In this document: positions 37,018-45,443 of the stretch, in pieces
How positions within the stretch are numbered: the stretch's first letter is position 1
Layout: every line of letters starts with the position of its first letter
Source of the DNA: Magnetospirillum sp. UT-4
GTDB taxonomy: Bacteria > Pseudomonadota > Alphaproteobacteria > Rhodospirillales > Magnetospirillaceae
Assembly: GCF_902729435.1 (NCBI RefSeq)
Contig: NZ_LR746522.1
Location: 72,684 to 136,683, forward strand
DNA length: 64,000 nt
Direction of reading: 5' to 3'
Program-made: the position numbers and the translations under genes
Notes under the pieces: model-generated
Told to the model about the DNA's origin: nothing
Database searches by the model: none
Seen by the model: only the letters and a program-made list of their open reading frames with translations

Positions 37018-38336
37018 CGCGGGCTCCCTTCCGCCGCCGGCACCGCCGCCAGCGAGTTGGGGTGCACCGCGGTGACGGTGAGCCGCACCACCTTGCCGGC
37101 CAGATGGGCGGCGGCGTCCACGTGCACCGGCTGCATGTAGGGCGAGCGCCCCAGCATCTGGCCGGCATGGCGGCCGGGGCGGTCGAGCAGCACCGGCATG
37201 GTGCGCCCGACGCAGGCGCGGTTGAAGGTCTCGGTCTGCGCCTGCAGCAAGGCCTGCAGCGCGGCCAGGCGGGCCTCCTTGACCGGCTCGGGGACCTGGT
37301 CGGGCATGGCCGCCGCCGGCGTGCCGGGACGGGCGGAATACTTGAAGGAATAGGTCTGGACGAAGCCGACCTCGCGCACCAGTGCCAGGGTGTCGGCGAA
37401 ATCGGCATCGGTCTCGCCGGGGAAGCCGACGATGAAGTCCGAGGACAAGGCCAGATCGGGCCGCACCGCCTTCAGCCGCTCGGCCAGGCGCAGGTAGTCG
37501 TCGCGGTCGTGGCGGCGGTTCATGGCCGCCAGGATGCGGTCCGAGCCCGATTGCACCGGCAGGTGCAGGAACGGCATCAGCTTGTCCACCTCGGCGTGGA
37601 CGGCGATCAGCGCCTCGTCCATGTCCATGGGGTGCGAGGTGGTGTAGCGGATGCGCTCGAGCCCGTCGATCCCGGCCAGGCCCCGGATCAGATGGGCGAG
37701 GCCGCCCTGGTCGCCATGCCAGCCGTTGACGTTCTGGCCCAGCAGGGTGATCTCCACCACCCCCTGATCGACCAGGCGGCGGGCCTCGTCCAGGATGGCG
37801 GCGCGGGGGCGCGAATACTCGGCGCCGCGGGTATAGGGCACGACGCAGAAGGTGCAGAACTTGTCGCAGCCCTCCTGCACCGACAGGAAGGCGGCGGGGC
37901 CGTCGGCGCGGGCGTCGGGCAGGTGGTCGAACTTGGGCTCGGCCGGGAAGTCGGTGTCGAGCACCGAACCGCCGGCGCGGCTCGCTTGCGCCACCATTTC
38001 CGGCAGGCGGTGATAGGTCTGCGGCCCCAGCACGATATCGACGAAGGGGGCGCGGCGCAGGATCTCCTCGCCCTCGGCCTGGGCGACGCAGCCGGCCACG
38101 GCGATGATCATGCCGTCGTCCCGGGCGGTCTTCAGGCGCTTCAGCCGGCCCAGTTCCGAAAACACCTTCTCGGACGCCTTCTCGCGGATGTGGCAGGTGT
38201 TGAGGATGACCATGTCGGCGTCTTCCGCCCGTTCGGCCGGGCCATATCCCAGCGGCGCCAGCACGTCCGCCATGCGGGCGGAATCGTAGACGTTCATCTG
38301 GCAACCGTAGGTCTTGACGAAGAGCTTTCTGGTCAA
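37014..38336 (-). CDS. miaB: tRNA-2-methylthio-N6-dimethylallyladenosine synthase
   Basis: A 440-residue radical SAM methylthiotransferase. The N-terminal cluster Cys are in [17 protein letters not shown] and VAGCVAQ. The radical SAM motif is CDKFCTFC, and a TRAM domain ends the protein. It adds the 2-methylthio group to i6A37 in tRNA. Start choice is uncertain. The TTG at 38336 gives a normal N-terminus ([11 protein letters not shown]); a TTG at 38348 or a longer frame to 38420 is possible, and none has a clear ribosome binding site. Confidence 0.94.
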   Translation of the reverse strand: MTRKLFVKTYGCQMNVYDSARMADVLAPLGYGPAERAEDADMVILNTCHIREKASEKVFSELGRLKRLKTARDDGMIIAVAGCVAQAEGEEILRRAPFVDIVLGPQTYHRLPEMVAQASRAGGSVLDTDFPAEPKFDHLPDARADGPAAFLSVQEGCDKFCTFCVVPYTRGAEYSRPRAAILDEARRLVDQGVVEITLLGQNVNGWHGDQGGLAHLIRGLAGIDGLERIRYTTSHPMDMDEALIAVHAEVDKLMPFLHLPVQSGSDRILAAMNRRHDRDDYLRLAERLKAVRPDLALSSDFIVGFPGETDADFADTLALVREVGFVQTYSFKYSARPGTPAAAMPDQVPEPVKEARLAALQALLQAQTETFNRACVGRTMPVLLDRPGRHAGQMLGRSPYMQPVHVDAAAHLAGKVVRLTVTAVHPNSLAAVPAAEGSPR

Positions 38337-38442
38337 TGTCTTATGCAAGCGGCGTTGCCGCCGCCAGCGGTTGGGGACCGGGCCATGCCATGAAGCTAGC
38401 ACCGCCGGTCCAGGAGTCAAGGTTCGGAACAGTTACGCCGGG

Positions 38443-39273
38443 TTACGCTTCCGCGACGGCGGCGGCCGGATGAGGTAGCGCCGGCGGCAGCGGGCGCCCG
38501 CACAGGGCGCGGACCACCCCGTTCGCCACCACGTCGTGGCAATGGTTGGCCAGGGCCTTTCGGTCGCCGAAATCGGCCAGGGTGACCGGCGCGTGGAAGG
38601 TCACCTCGACGGTGGCCTCGCCCAGGCCCAGCGCCTCGAACAGGTGGCCGGCCAGGGTCATGTCGCCGTACCAGGCATAGAAGCTGCGGAAGGCGCGGCC
38701 CATGGGCATGCCGTCGAGCCGGGTATAGGCCACCGACACCGGCTGCACCACCGGAAGCGAGGAATCGGCCAGCGGCGCCTCTACCACCGCGAACAGCGAG
38801 CTCTTGAACGGCAGCACCCGGTTGCCGTCGTTGGAGGTGCCCTCGGGGAACAGGATCAGCGAATCGCCGCCGTCCAGGCGCCGGCGCAGCAGGTCGCGCT
38901 CGCGCGCCGAACCGCCGCGGCGGCGAGCGACGAAGACGGTCCGCGCGATGCGGGCGAGGAAGCCGAAGCCGGGCCACCCCGCCACCTCGGTCTTGGCGAC
39001 GAAGCAGGCCGGCAGCAGGCTGCCCAGGATGACGATGTCGAGATAGCTGGAATGGTTCGAGACGAACATCACCGGCCGCACGAGGCCGGCCGGGGTGCCG
39101 TGCACCACCACGTGGAAGCCGCAGATGCGGGCGACCCGGCGGAAGTAGAAGCGGGTGAACCGGGCGGCGTGGAAGCCGCTGGCCGCCAGCACCGCCAGAT
39201 AGGGCGGCAGCAGGACCAGGGTCCAGCCCAGGAAGGCGATCAGGCGCAGGGTGGCGACGAAGGGATTGACCAT
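38443..39273 (-). CDS. olsA: Lysophospholipid acyltransferase (probable OlsA)
   Basis: A 276-residue PlsC-family acyltransferase. A hydrophobic N-terminal segment anchors it, NHSSYLD (His74, Asp79) is the catalytic HxxxxD block and FPEGTS is the acceptor-binding motif. Because it lies eleven bases after olsB on the same strand, it is more likely OlsA, which O-acylates lyso-ornithine lipid, than the general PlsC. A dual role, known for some OlsA proteins, cannot be excluded. Confidence 0.85.
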   Translation of the reverse strand: MVNPFVATLRLIAFLGWTLVLLPPYLAVLAASGFHAARFTRFYFRRVARICGFHVVVHGTPAGLVRPVMFVSNHSSYLDIVILGSLLPACFVAKTEVAGWPGFGFLARIARTVFVARRRGGSARERDLLRRRLDGGDSLILFPEGTSNDGNRVLPFKSSLFAVVEAPLADSSLPVVQPVSVAYTRLDGMPMGRAFRSFYAWYGDMTLAGHLFEALGLGEATVEVTFHAPVTLADFGDRKALANHCHDVVANGVVRALCGRPLPPALPHPAAAVAEA

Positions 39274-39283
39274 GGCTGGGGCG

Positions 39284-40096
39284 TCAGGAGGTGGCCATCA
39301 CGTCCCGGGCGGTGCGGTCGTAATGCTTGGAATATTTCGCGGTGACCAGGTCGGTCTTGACCAGGACACAGACGTCGGTGGTGTTGAACTGGTGATCGAT
39401 CACCGCGCCGTCGCCGACGAAGCCGCCCAGGCGCAGATAGCCCTTGACCAGCGGCGGCAGCGAGGCCAGCGCCCGGCGGGGATTGAGCGAGTCCGCCGGG
39501 GCGCGGTTCATGTCGACATAGAGTTCAGGCAGGGCGCGGGGCCGCATGGCCTCGGGCGCCAGGTGGAAATGGTGCAGATAGGCCAGTTGGGTGGCCAGCG
39601 CGTCCGGATCGGTGCCGGGCAGCGAGGCGCAGCCGAACATCAGGTCGATGCCGTGGTCGAAGACGTAAGAGGCGATGCCCGCCCACATCATCTGCATGGT
39701 GGTGCCGGTGCGGTATTCGGCATCGACGCAGGAGCGGCCCAGTTCCATGAAGCGGCCGCCGCCGGCCAGCACCTTGGAGATGTCGTACTCGCCGGCGGTG
39801 TAGAAGCGACCGAAGCGCTCGCCCACCTCGCGGCGGATCAGGCGGTAGGTGCCGACCACCGCGGCACCGCCGGTCCCGCGCGCCGGATCGAGCACCAGCA
39901 GGTGGTCGCAGACGGTGTCGAAATCGTCGAAATCCGAGCCCCGGGCCGCCATGGCGGCGGACGGCCTGGCCCCCATCTCGTCATAGAAGACGCGGTAGCG
40001 CAGGGCCTGGGCGGCGGCGATCTCCTCGTCGCTCGCCGCCAGACGCACCTCAAGGCGAGACCCGCCGGCCTCGGCCTCATTCTCCGTCGACGTCAT
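39284..40096 (-). CDS. olsB: L-ornithine N-acyltransferase (OlsB)
   Basis: A 270-residue GNAT-fold protein. It has the OlsB/hemolysin-like pattern ALRYRVFYDEMGARPS, CDHLLVLDP, VGTYRLIRRE, FMELGRSCVDAEYRTG and the C-terminal LPPLVKGYLRLGGFVGDGAVID. It transfers a 3-hydroxyacyl chain from acyl carrier protein to ornithine, the first step of ornithine lipids. The gene is followed directly by olsA. Ornithine lipids are phosphorus-free, so control by phosphate is typical, but no Pho box was recognised. Confidence 0.9.
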   Translation of the reverse strand: MTSTENEAEAGGSRLEVRLAASDEEIAAAQALRYRVFYDEMGARPSAAMAARGSDFDDFDTVCDHLLVLDPARGTGGAAVVGTYRLIRREVGERFGRFYTAGEYDISKVLAGGGRFMELGRSCVDAEYRTGTTMQMMWAGIASYVFDHGIDLMFGCASLPGTDPDALATQLAYLHHFHLAPEAMRPRALPELYVDMNRAPADSLNPRRALASLPPLVKGYLRLGGFVGDGAVIDHQFNTTDVCVLVKTDLVTAKYSKHYDRTARDVMATS

Positions 40097-40116
40097 GTCC
40101 CCTCGCGTCAGTCAGA

Positions 40117-40545
40117 TCAGGCTTCGGATTCTTTGTCCGCGCCCAGCGGAACTCCATACAGCTCAAGGCGATGACCGACCAGACGGAAGCCATAGCGGCG
40201 CGCGATCTCGCGCTGCAGCGCCTCGATCTCGGGGCTGGTGAACTCGATCACCTTGCCCGATTGCACGTCGATCAGGTGGTCGTGATGCTCGCTGGGCGAT
40301 TCCTCGTAGCGGGCGCGGCCGTCGCCGAAATCGTGGCGCTCCAGGATCGCCGCCTCCTCGAACAGACGCACCGTGCGATAGACGGTGGCGATCGAGATGT
40401 GGGCATCGATGGCGGTGGCGCGGCGATAGACCTCTTCGACGTCGGGATGGTCATCGGACTCGGACAGCACCCGGGCGATCACCCGGCGCTGATCGGTCAT
40501 CTTCATGCCCTTGTCGATGCAGCGCTGCTCGATTCTCGAAACCAT
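40117..40545 (-). CDS. fur: Fur-family metal regulator
   Basis: A 142-residue Fur protein. The winged-helix has TDQRRVIARVL and HISIATVYRTVRLFEEAAIL. The dimer domain has SEHHDHLIDVQSGKVIEF with the usual His metal ligands; the C-terminal CxxC of E. coli Fur is absent, as in alphaproteobacterial Fur/Mur. It may sense manganese or iron. It lies between mucR and olsB, and its upstream gap contains the mucR terminator. Confidence 0.92.
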   Translation of the reverse strand: MVSRIEQRCIDKGMKMTDQRRVIARVLSESDDHPDVEEVYRRATAIDAHISIATVYRTVRLFEEAAILERHDFGDGRARYEESPSEHHDHLIDVQSGKVIEFTSPEIEALQREIARRYGFRLVGHRLELYGVPLGADKESEA

Positions 40546-40587
40546 GCCGAACCTTGTCTCTTGGAAAGCGCGGCGCCATCATAGACG

Positions 40588-40620
40588 AAAAGGCGCCGCA
40601 AGCAAAACGCCTGCGGCGCC
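40588..40620 (-). terminator. mucR: Rho-independent terminator of mucR
   Basis: GGCGCCGCA (40592-40600) pairs with TGCGGCGCC (40612-40620). On the minus strand it is followed by TTTT. It separates mucR from fur. Confidence 0.82.
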
Positions 40621-40649
40621 ATCGCTGTTCCCGATGCCGGGGCCTGGGA

Positions 40650-41075
40650 TCAGGCCCGCTTGGCGGCCGGCCGCCGGCGCGGCTTGGTGCCCAGGCCGAT
40701 CTTCTTGGCCAGGGTCGAGCGGTGCGCGGCGTAATTGGGGGCGACCATGGGATAGTCGGCGGGCAGGCCCCAGCGCTCGCGGTATTCCTCGGGCGTCATG
40801 TTGTAGGCGGTCTTGAGGTGGCGCTTCAGCATCTTCAGCTTCTTGCCGTCCTCGAGGCAGATGATGTAATCGGGATTCACCGACTTCTTCACCGCCACCG
40901 CCGGCTGCGGGCGCTCGGGCACCGCCGGCACCGAGCCGACGCTGGCCAGGGTGCGGTAGACCTCGTTGATCAGCTGAGGCAGGTCGCTCACGGCGACGGT
41001 GTTGTTGGCGACGTGCGCAGCCACGATCTCGGTGGTCAGCGCCAACAGGTCGCTGGTGTTAGAACGCTCCGACAT
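40650..41075 (-). CDS. mucR: MucR/Ros-family zinc-finger regulator
   Basis: A 141-residue protein. The N-terminal helical dimer region (DLLALTTEIVAAHVANNTV, LINEVYRTLA) is followed by the Ros/MucR zinc finger CLEDGKKLKMLKRHLKTAYNMTPEEYRERWGLPADYPMVA and a basic tail. MucR proteins are global silencers of AT-rich promoters controlling polysaccharide, motility and virulence genes, and usually repress themselves. It has a good minus-strand promoter and a leader hairpin that covers its ribosome binding site. Confidence 0.95.
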   Translation of the reverse strand: MSERSNTSDLLALTTEIVAAHVANNTVAVSDLPQLINEVYRTLASVGSVPAVPERPQPAVAVKKSVNPDYIICLEDGKKLKMLKRHLKTAYNMTPEEYRERWGLPADYPMVAPNYAAHRSTLAKKIGLGTKPRRRPAAKRA

Positions 41076-41085
41076 GAAGAGCAGA

Positions 41086-41108
41086 CCTCCAAATACGACG
41101 AATGGAGG
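41086..41108 (-). promoter_or_regulatory. Leader hairpin covering the mucR ribosome binding site
   Basis: CCTCCA (41086-41091) and TGGAGG (41103-41108) are complementary. On the minus strand the GGAGG at 41086-41090 is the mucR Shine-Dalgarno sequence, ten bases before its ATG, so pairing would hide it. Confidence 0.5.
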
Positions 41109-41110
41109 GG

Positions 41111-41139
41111 TATATAATTCTTTTGCCGGCTAGTGGCAA
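41111..41139 (-). promoter_or_regulatory. Sigma-70-type promoter of mucR
   Basis: On the minus strand, TTGCCA (41134-41139) and TATATA (41111-41116) have an ideal 17-base spacing. It lies in an AT-rich stretch of the kind MucR itself recognises. The same TATAAT-like bases could also serve the divergent tusA gene. Confidence 0.65.
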
Positions 41140-41175
41140 TAACTTCTACGGAAAAAACAAGAAGGCAGCCTGCGC

Positions 41176-41424
41176 ATGACTGACGACGCAAACTACTACC
41201 TTGACATCACCGGAGAGGTCTGCCCCATGACCTTCGTCCGCACCAAGTTGCTGGTGGAACGCATGCAACCCGGCGAGATCGCCGAGGTGCGCCTGAAAGG
41301 TCACGAGCCTTTGACCAATGTCCCGCGCTCGGTGGCGGAATTGGGGCATGAAATCGTGTCGCTTGAGGCGGAAGTCGAGGGCGGCGCCCAGGGTGTCCAT
41401 CGGCTCACGATCCGGAAGAAGTAG
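41176..41424 (+). CDS. tusA: TusA-family sulfurtransferase
   Basis: An 82-residue SirA/TusA-like protein with the CPxP-type motif GEVCPMTFVRTKL, whose Cys carries the persulfide. TusA relays sulfur for tRNA thiolation or molybdenum cofactor; some paralogues serve other sulfur routes. The second Pro of CPxP is replaced by Thr, as in several alphaproteobacterial members. It is divergent from mucR and overlaps the convergent rimI gene by 20 bases. Confidence 0.88.
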   Translation: MTDDANYYLDITGEVCPMTFVRTKLLVERMQPGEIAEVRLKGHEPLTNVPRSVAELGHEIVSLEAEVEGGAQGVHRLTIRKK

Positions 41425-41881
41425 TGTCCAGATCCTTGCGCATGATCAACGCGTCATTGCCGCCGTAATAGCCCTTGCGCCGCCCCACGGCGGTGAAACC
41501 CCGCCTGCCGTAAAGCGCCAGGCCGGCCCGGTTGCCGGCATCGACCTCGAGGAACAGCACCGTCGCCCCGGCCGCCGCCGCCCGGTCGGCCGCCGCCTGG
41601 ACCAGCCGCCCGCCGAGGCCGCGGCGGCGCCACGGCGGCAGCACGGCGATGGTCAGGATCTCGGCCTCGCCGGCGGCGGCGCGCCACAGCACCAGGCCGG
41701 CCGGCCCCGGCGGCCCGGCGGCGGGCACCAGGCTGGCGCCGTCCACCGCGATCAGGCCGGCGGCGCCCGGCATGGCCAGCAGGTCGATCATGGCCTGGGG
41801 TCCCCAGGGCTCGGCGAAGCAGATGCGGTGCATGCCGGCCAGCACCTCGGCGTGCAGCGGCGTGGCGGCGATCAGCTCCAC
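41405..41881 (-). CDS. rimI: Ribosomal-protein-alanine acetyltransferase (RimI)
   Basis: A 158-residue GNAT protein. The acetyl-CoA-binding motif is VLPPWRRRGLGGRLVQAA, then FLEVDAGNRAGLALYGRRGF and the RKGYYGGNDALIM ending. RimI acetylates the N-terminus of ribosomal protein S18. It follows tsaB by five bases, a common pairing. The GTG at 41881 is the only plausible start giving a full N-terminus. Its 3' end overlaps tusA tail to tail. Confidence 0.88.
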   Translation of the reverse strand: MELIAATPLHAEVLAGMHRICFAEPWGPQAMIDLLAMPGAAGLIAVDGASLVPAAGPPGPAGLVLWRAAAGEAEILTIAVLPPWRRRGLGGRLVQAAADRAAAAGATVLFLEVDAGNRAGLALYGRRGFTAVGRRKGYYGGNDALIMRKDLDTTSSGS

Positions 41882-41885
41882 CGCC

Positions 41886-42539
41886 TCAGGCCCGGGGCGG
41901 GGTGACGTCGGCGGCACGCAGGTACAGCGGCTCGGGCGCCAGCGCGGTGCCGGCCGCCCAGCGTGCCGCCGCCAGCGCCGCCACCACCGCCGCGTCGGGA
42001 CAGGGCGGCGCCGTGGCGGCGACGGCGTCGGGCAGGTGCGGCAGCACCCGCGCCGCAGCGTCGCCGACCACCACCACCGGGCCGCCGACCAGCGTGGCCG
42101 CCGCTTCCGGCGGCAGCGCCAGCGGCGCCGACAAGGGGCGCAGATCGGAGTCGAAGGCCTGCAGCCACGGCTCCTCACGACGGGATTCGATGGCCGCCAG
42201 GACGGTGCGGCCGCGCCGCTCGGTCTCCGCCACCGCCGCCGCCACCGCCTCGGGCACGGTGATGCCGGCCAGCGGCTTGCCCGCCGCCAGGGCCAGGGCG
42301 CGGGCGGTGGCCAGGCCGATGCGGATGCCGGTGAAGGCGCCCGGCCCCACCGTCACCGCCAGCAGGTCGAGATCGGCGAAGCCCCGTCCCGCCTCGTCCA
42401 TGACCGCCGCCACCATGGGCACCAGCGCCTCGGACTGGCCGCGGCTCATGGCGGCGAAGCGGCGGGCCAGCACGGCGCCGTCCCGCCACAGGGCGGCGGA
42501 ACAGGCGGAGGCGGCGGAATCGAGGGCGAGAACCAGCAT
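41886..42539 (-). CDS. tsaB: tRNA threonylcarbamoyladenosine biosynthesis protein TsaB
   Basis: A 217-residue ASKHA-fold protein. It begins MLVLALDSAASACSAAL and contains the family block VTVGPGAFTGIRIGLATARALALA. It is the inactive partner of TsaD in t6A37 formation on tRNA. The C-terminal half is Ala-rich and less conserved, as usual. It is followed by rimI on the same strand and divergent from the dipeptidase gene. Confidence 0.94.
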   Translation of the reverse strand: MLVLALDSAASACSAALWRDGAVLARRFAAMSRGQSEALVPMVAAVMDEAGRGFADLDLLAVTVGPGAFTGIRIGLATARALALAAGKPLAGITVPEAVAAAVAETERRGRTVLAAIESRREEPWLQAFDSDLRPLSAPLALPPEAAATLVGGPVVVVGDAAARVLPHLPDAVAATAPPCPDAAVVAALAAARWAAGTALAPEPLYLRAADVTPPRA

Positions 42540-42606
42540 GGTCTTAGCGGCAGCCGGGCGGGGCGGCTATACTGCCCCGCCCGCGTGCGGATGAAAAGGA
42601 GAAGCG

Positions 42607-43176
42607 ATGGTCCCGCTGGTGCGCATCGGCCCGCCCGACCTGGACGTCGAGGTGGCGCTGGCCTACGCCACCGCCGACAATTTCACCGGCCGCCCGGTCT
42701 ATCGTCCCGATGCCGGCTGCTTCCTCGTCGCCGAGGCGGCGGAGCGGCTGGCCGAGGCGGCCCGGCTGGCGCGGGCGCTGGGATTGCGGCTGCGCATCCT
42801 CGACGCCTTCCGCCCGGTCGAGGCGCAATGGGTGCTGTGGACCCACACCCCCGACCCCGACTTCCTGGCCGATCCCCGGCGAGGGTCGCTGCATTCGCGC
42901 GGGGCGGCGGTGGACCTCACCCTGGTGGACGACGCCGGGGCGCCGCTGGACATGGGCACCGCCTTCGACGCCTTCACCCCCGAGTCCCATCACGGCGCCG
43001 CCGCCATTCCCGCCGCCGCCCAGGCCAACCGCCACCTGCTGCTGGGCCTGATGACGGCGGCCGGATGGGATCATTACCGGAAGGAATGGTGGCACTACCA
43101 GTTGTTCGCCCCCCACCCCCGCCACCCCCTGCTGTCGGACAGCGTGCTCGGCCGTGACGCCATGATGCCGCGCTGA
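42607..43176 (+). CDS. D-alanyl-D-alanine dipeptidase, VanX/DdpX family
   Basis: A 189-residue zinc peptidase. SLHSRGAAVD fits the SxHxxGxAxD signature (His96, Asp103), and EWWH (160-163) gives the catalytic Glu and third His ligand. DAFRP near 66-70 is also typical. It splits D-Ala-D-Ala, either in cell-wall recycling or as a nutrient. No VanH/VanA ligase accompanies it, so vancomycin resistance is not implied. There is no signal peptide, so it probably acts in the cytoplasm. Confidence 0.92.
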   Translation: MVPLVRIGPPDLDVEVALAYATADNFTGRPVYRPDAGCFLVAEAAERLAEAARLARALGLRLRILDAFRPVEAQWVLWTHTPDPDFLADPRRGSLHSRGAAVDLTLVDDAGAPLDMGTAFDAFTPESHHGAAAIPAAAQANRHLLLGLMTAAGWDHYRKEWWHYQLFAPHPRHPLLSDSVLGRDAMMPR

Positions 43177-43255
43177 CGCGGCACCGCGCTCTTGCGCGCC
43201 GGCCGGGGCGACCACATGTCTATGCCGACCCGGGCATATTCGAGGCTTCCTAATA

Positions 43256-43266
43256 TTGCGCTGCAG
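43256..43266. promoter_or_regulatory. PhaR-like palindrome (TTGC-N3-GCAG)
   Basis: TTGCGCTGCAG forms the centre of a 19-base imperfect palindrome (43252-43270, AATA...TATT), about 130 bases before the 74-residue ORF. It has the same spacing as the candidate PhaR site before phaR. Confidence 0.3.
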
Positions 43267-43393
43267 TATTCACCTTCGGATGCCACCTCCGTGGTAAGAA
43301 AGCGGCAATATGATACTTATGAACGGATCGACAAGCCGTAGTCATAGTGATGTATAGTCGAGACACGCCCACATCAGCCGGAAGGGGGCAACC

Positions 43394-43618
43394 ATGATAC
43401 CCAGCGCCTGTTCGCCCGCCCTGCCGACCGAAGCCCGCACCGTTCCGTTCGCCCTTGGCGTGCACATGCGCCGGTCCAGCCGCTATCTCGGCAATGACGA
43501 GCCGTCGCTCGACGAGCTTCTCGCCGACGACGACGTGCTGCGCCGGGTCATGGCCCGTGACGGGGTCGAGCCGGAAAGCCTGCTCGCTCTCGCCCACCAT
43601 CTGCGCGACCGGGACTGA
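43394..43618 (+). CDS. Small protein of unknown function (74 residues)
   Basis: Not recognised. It has no signal or membrane segment. The first 25 residues are neutral, then comes an acidic helix-prone part (DEPSLDELLADDDVLRRVMARDGVEPESLLALAHHLRDRD). A good ribosome binding site (GGAAGGGGG) precedes the ATG and a strong terminator follows, both of which argue that it is real. The upstream gap is AT-richer than average. It might be a small regulatory or stress protein. Confidence 0.68.
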   Translation: MIPSACSPALPTEARTVPFALGVHMRRSSRYLGNDEPSLDELLADDDVLRRVMARDGVEPESLLALAHHLRDRD

Positions 43619-43640
43619 ACGCCGCCGCGCACCCGAAGGA

Positions 43641-43672
43641 AAGGCCGTCCCCGGCGGGGGACGGCCTTTTTT
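43641..43672 (+). terminator. Terminator between the 74-residue ORF and ppa
   Basis: A 10-base-pair stem (43643-43652 with 43657-43666) with a GGCG loop and six Ts. A-rich sequence on the left may let it work for the convergent ppa gene too. Confidence 0.85.
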
Positions 43673-43706
43673 GGTGTTCTGGCGGCTGGGCGGGGAACGC
43701 CCCGCC

Positions 43707-44240
43707 CTACTTCTTCTTGGCGGCGCGCCTGATGGCCTCCTCGATGAGCTCGGCGGCGCGCTCAGGCCCGCCCCAGCCCAGCACCTTGACCCACTTGCCT
43801 TCCTCCAGGTCCTTGTAGTGGGCGAAGAAGTGCTCGATCTGCTGGATCAGGATGCGGGGCAGTTCGTCATAGGACTTCACGTCGTCGTAATAGGGGTGCA
43901 GCTTGGGGTGCGGCACCGCCAGGATCTTCTCGTCGTGGCCGCCCTCGTCCTCCATCAGCAGCACGCCGATGGGGCGGCAGCGCATCACCGCTCCCACCGC
44001 GATGCCGTGCTTGCCCACCACCATCACGTCCACCGGATCGCCGTCGTCGGACAGGGTGTGCGGCACGAAGCCGTAATTGGTCGGGTAGAACATGGCGGTA
44101 TGCATGAACCGGTCGACGAACATCGCCCCCGATTCCTTGCAGATCTCGTACTTCACCGGGTCGCCGCGCAGCGGGATCTCGATGATCACGTTGATGTCGT
44201 TGGGGGGGTTCTTGCCGATCGGAATCTTCTTGATGTCCAT
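43707..44240 (-). CDS. ppa: Inorganic pyrophosphatase (family I)
   Basis: A 177-residue enzyme. Its family I signature is [11 protein letters not shown], and the region from [15 protein letters not shown] to DEKILAVP contains the metal-binding acidic residues. It hydrolyses pyrophosphate to drive biosynthesis. It lies 21 bases after ald on the same strand, so the two are probably cotranscribed. Length is normal for the bacterial hexameric form. Confidence 0.97.
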   Translation of the reverse strand: MDIKKIPIGKNPPNDINVIIEIPLRGDPVKYEICKESGAMFVDRFMHTAMFYPTNYGFVPHTLSDDGDPVDVMVVGKHGIAVGAVMRCRPIGVLLMEDEGGHDEKILAVPHPKLHPYYDDVKSYDELPRILIQQIEHFFAHYKDLEEGKWVKVLGWGGPERAAELIEEAIRRAAKKK

Positions 44241-44261
44241 GGTGGTGCCAGATCCTTTTTG

Positions 44262-45380
44262 TTATTCGGCCAGCGCGGCCAGGGGGTCGACGAAGGCATG
44301 GCCCAGGTCGCGCGCCACCGCGGCATGGGTGACCTTGCCGCGGTGGACGTTGAGACCCGCCAGCAGATGCGGGTCCCGTCTCAGTGCCTCGGCCCAGCCG
44401 CGATCGGCCAGGGCCCGGACATAGGGAAGGGTGGCATGGCCCAGCGCGAAGGCCGAGGTGCGGGCGACCGCGCCGGGCATGTTGGTGACGCAGTAATGGA
44501 CCACGCCCTCGTCCACATAGGTGGGCTGGGCGTGGGTGGTGGGCCGCGCGGTGGCGAAGCAGCCGCCCTGGTCGATGGCGACATCGACCACCACCGAGCC
44601 GTTGCGCATGCCGGCCACCAGCTCGCGCCCGACCAGCCTGGGGGCGGCGGCGCCGGGCACCAGCACGGCGCCGATGGCGAGGTCGGCCTCGAGAACGTGG
44701 CGCTCGACCGCGTCGAGGGTGGCATAGGCGGTCTGGACGCGGCCGCCGAACATCTCGTCGAGCTGGGCCAGGCGGGCCAGCGAGGTGTCGAGCACCGTCA
44801 CCCGCGCCCCCAGCCCCACCGCCATGCGGGCGGCGTTGGTGCCGACCACGCCGCCGCCGACGATGGTGACGCTGGCCGGCGGCACTCCGGGCACGCCGCC
44901 CAGCAGCAGGCCGATGCCGCCCTGTTCCTTTTCCAGGCAATGGGCGCCGACCTGGATCGACATGCGCCCGGCGACCTCGCTCATGGGGGCCAGCAGGGGC
45001 AGCCGGCCGAAGGCATCGGTCACCGTCTCGTAGGCGATGGCGGTGCAGCCCGACTCCATCAGCCCCCTGGCCTGGACCGGATCTGGTGCGAGGTGGAGAT
45101 AGGTGAACAGCACCTGACCCTGGCGCAGCATCGCCGTCTCGGACGGCTGCGGTTCCTTGACCTTGACCACCAGCTCGGCGGTGGCGAACACCTCGGCGGC
45201 GGAGTCTGCGATGGCCGCGCCGGCCAGCCGATAGGCGTTGTCCGGACTGCCGATGCCGTCGCCGGCCCCGCTCTCGACCACCACCTGGTGGCCGCCATGG
45301 ATCAGCTCGCGCACCGCCGCCGGAACCAGCCCGACGCGGTATTCGTGGGTCTTGATCTCCTTGGGAACGCCGATCCGCAT
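44262..45380 (-). CDS. ald: Alanine dehydrogenase
   Basis: A 372-residue enzyme. It has the N-terminal [21 protein letters not shown], the NAD-binding [22 protein letters not shown] and the late [23 protein letters not shown] block. It converts L-alanine to pyruvate and ammonia with NAD. AAAGGTGAG precedes the ATG. With ampG on one side and a D-Ala-D-Ala dipeptidase nearby, it could feed recycled cell-wall alanine into central metabolism. Confidence 0.96.
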   Translation of the reverse strand: MRIGVPKEIKTHEYRVGLVPAAVRELIHGGHQVVVESGAGDGIGSPDNAYRLAGAAIADSAAEVFATAELVVKVKEPQPSETAMLRQGQVLFTYLHLAPDPVQARGLMESGCTAIAYETVTDAFGRLPLLAPMSEVAGRMSIQVGAHCLEKEQGGIGLLLGGVPGVPPASVTIVGGGVVGTNAARMAVGLGARVTVLDTSLARLAQLDEMFGGRVQTAYATLDAVERHVLEADLAIGAVLVPGAAAPRLVGRELVAGMRNGSVVVDVAIDQGGCFATARPTTHAQPTYVDEGVVHYCVTNMPGAVARTSAFALGHATLPYVRALADRGWAEALRRDPHLLAGLNVHRGKVTHAAVARDLGHAFVDPLAALAE

Positions 45381-45391
45381 GTCTCACCTTT

Positions 45392-45402
45392 TTGCGCTGC
45401 AG
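45392..45402. promoter_or_regulatory. PhaR-like palindrome before ald
   Basis: TTGCGCTGCAG, identical to the site at 43256-43266, lies 12-22 bases before the ald ATG, beside its ribosome binding site. Confidence 0.3.
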
Positions 45403-45443
45403 CATAGAATAGCCGAAACCGCGCGCGGCGCAAAGACGGCGTC

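Noticed and set aside
36046-38304. A 752-codon frame ending in PhoH
   Set aside because: The N-terminal 430 or so codons are an Arg/Gly-rich shadow of miaB. PhoH begins at the GTG overlapping the miaB stop.
42607-43176. Vancomycin-resistance locus because of the VanX-like gene
   Set aside because: No VanH, VanA or VanRS is nearby, and such dipeptidases are common in Gram-negative bacteria for D-Ala-D-Ala use.
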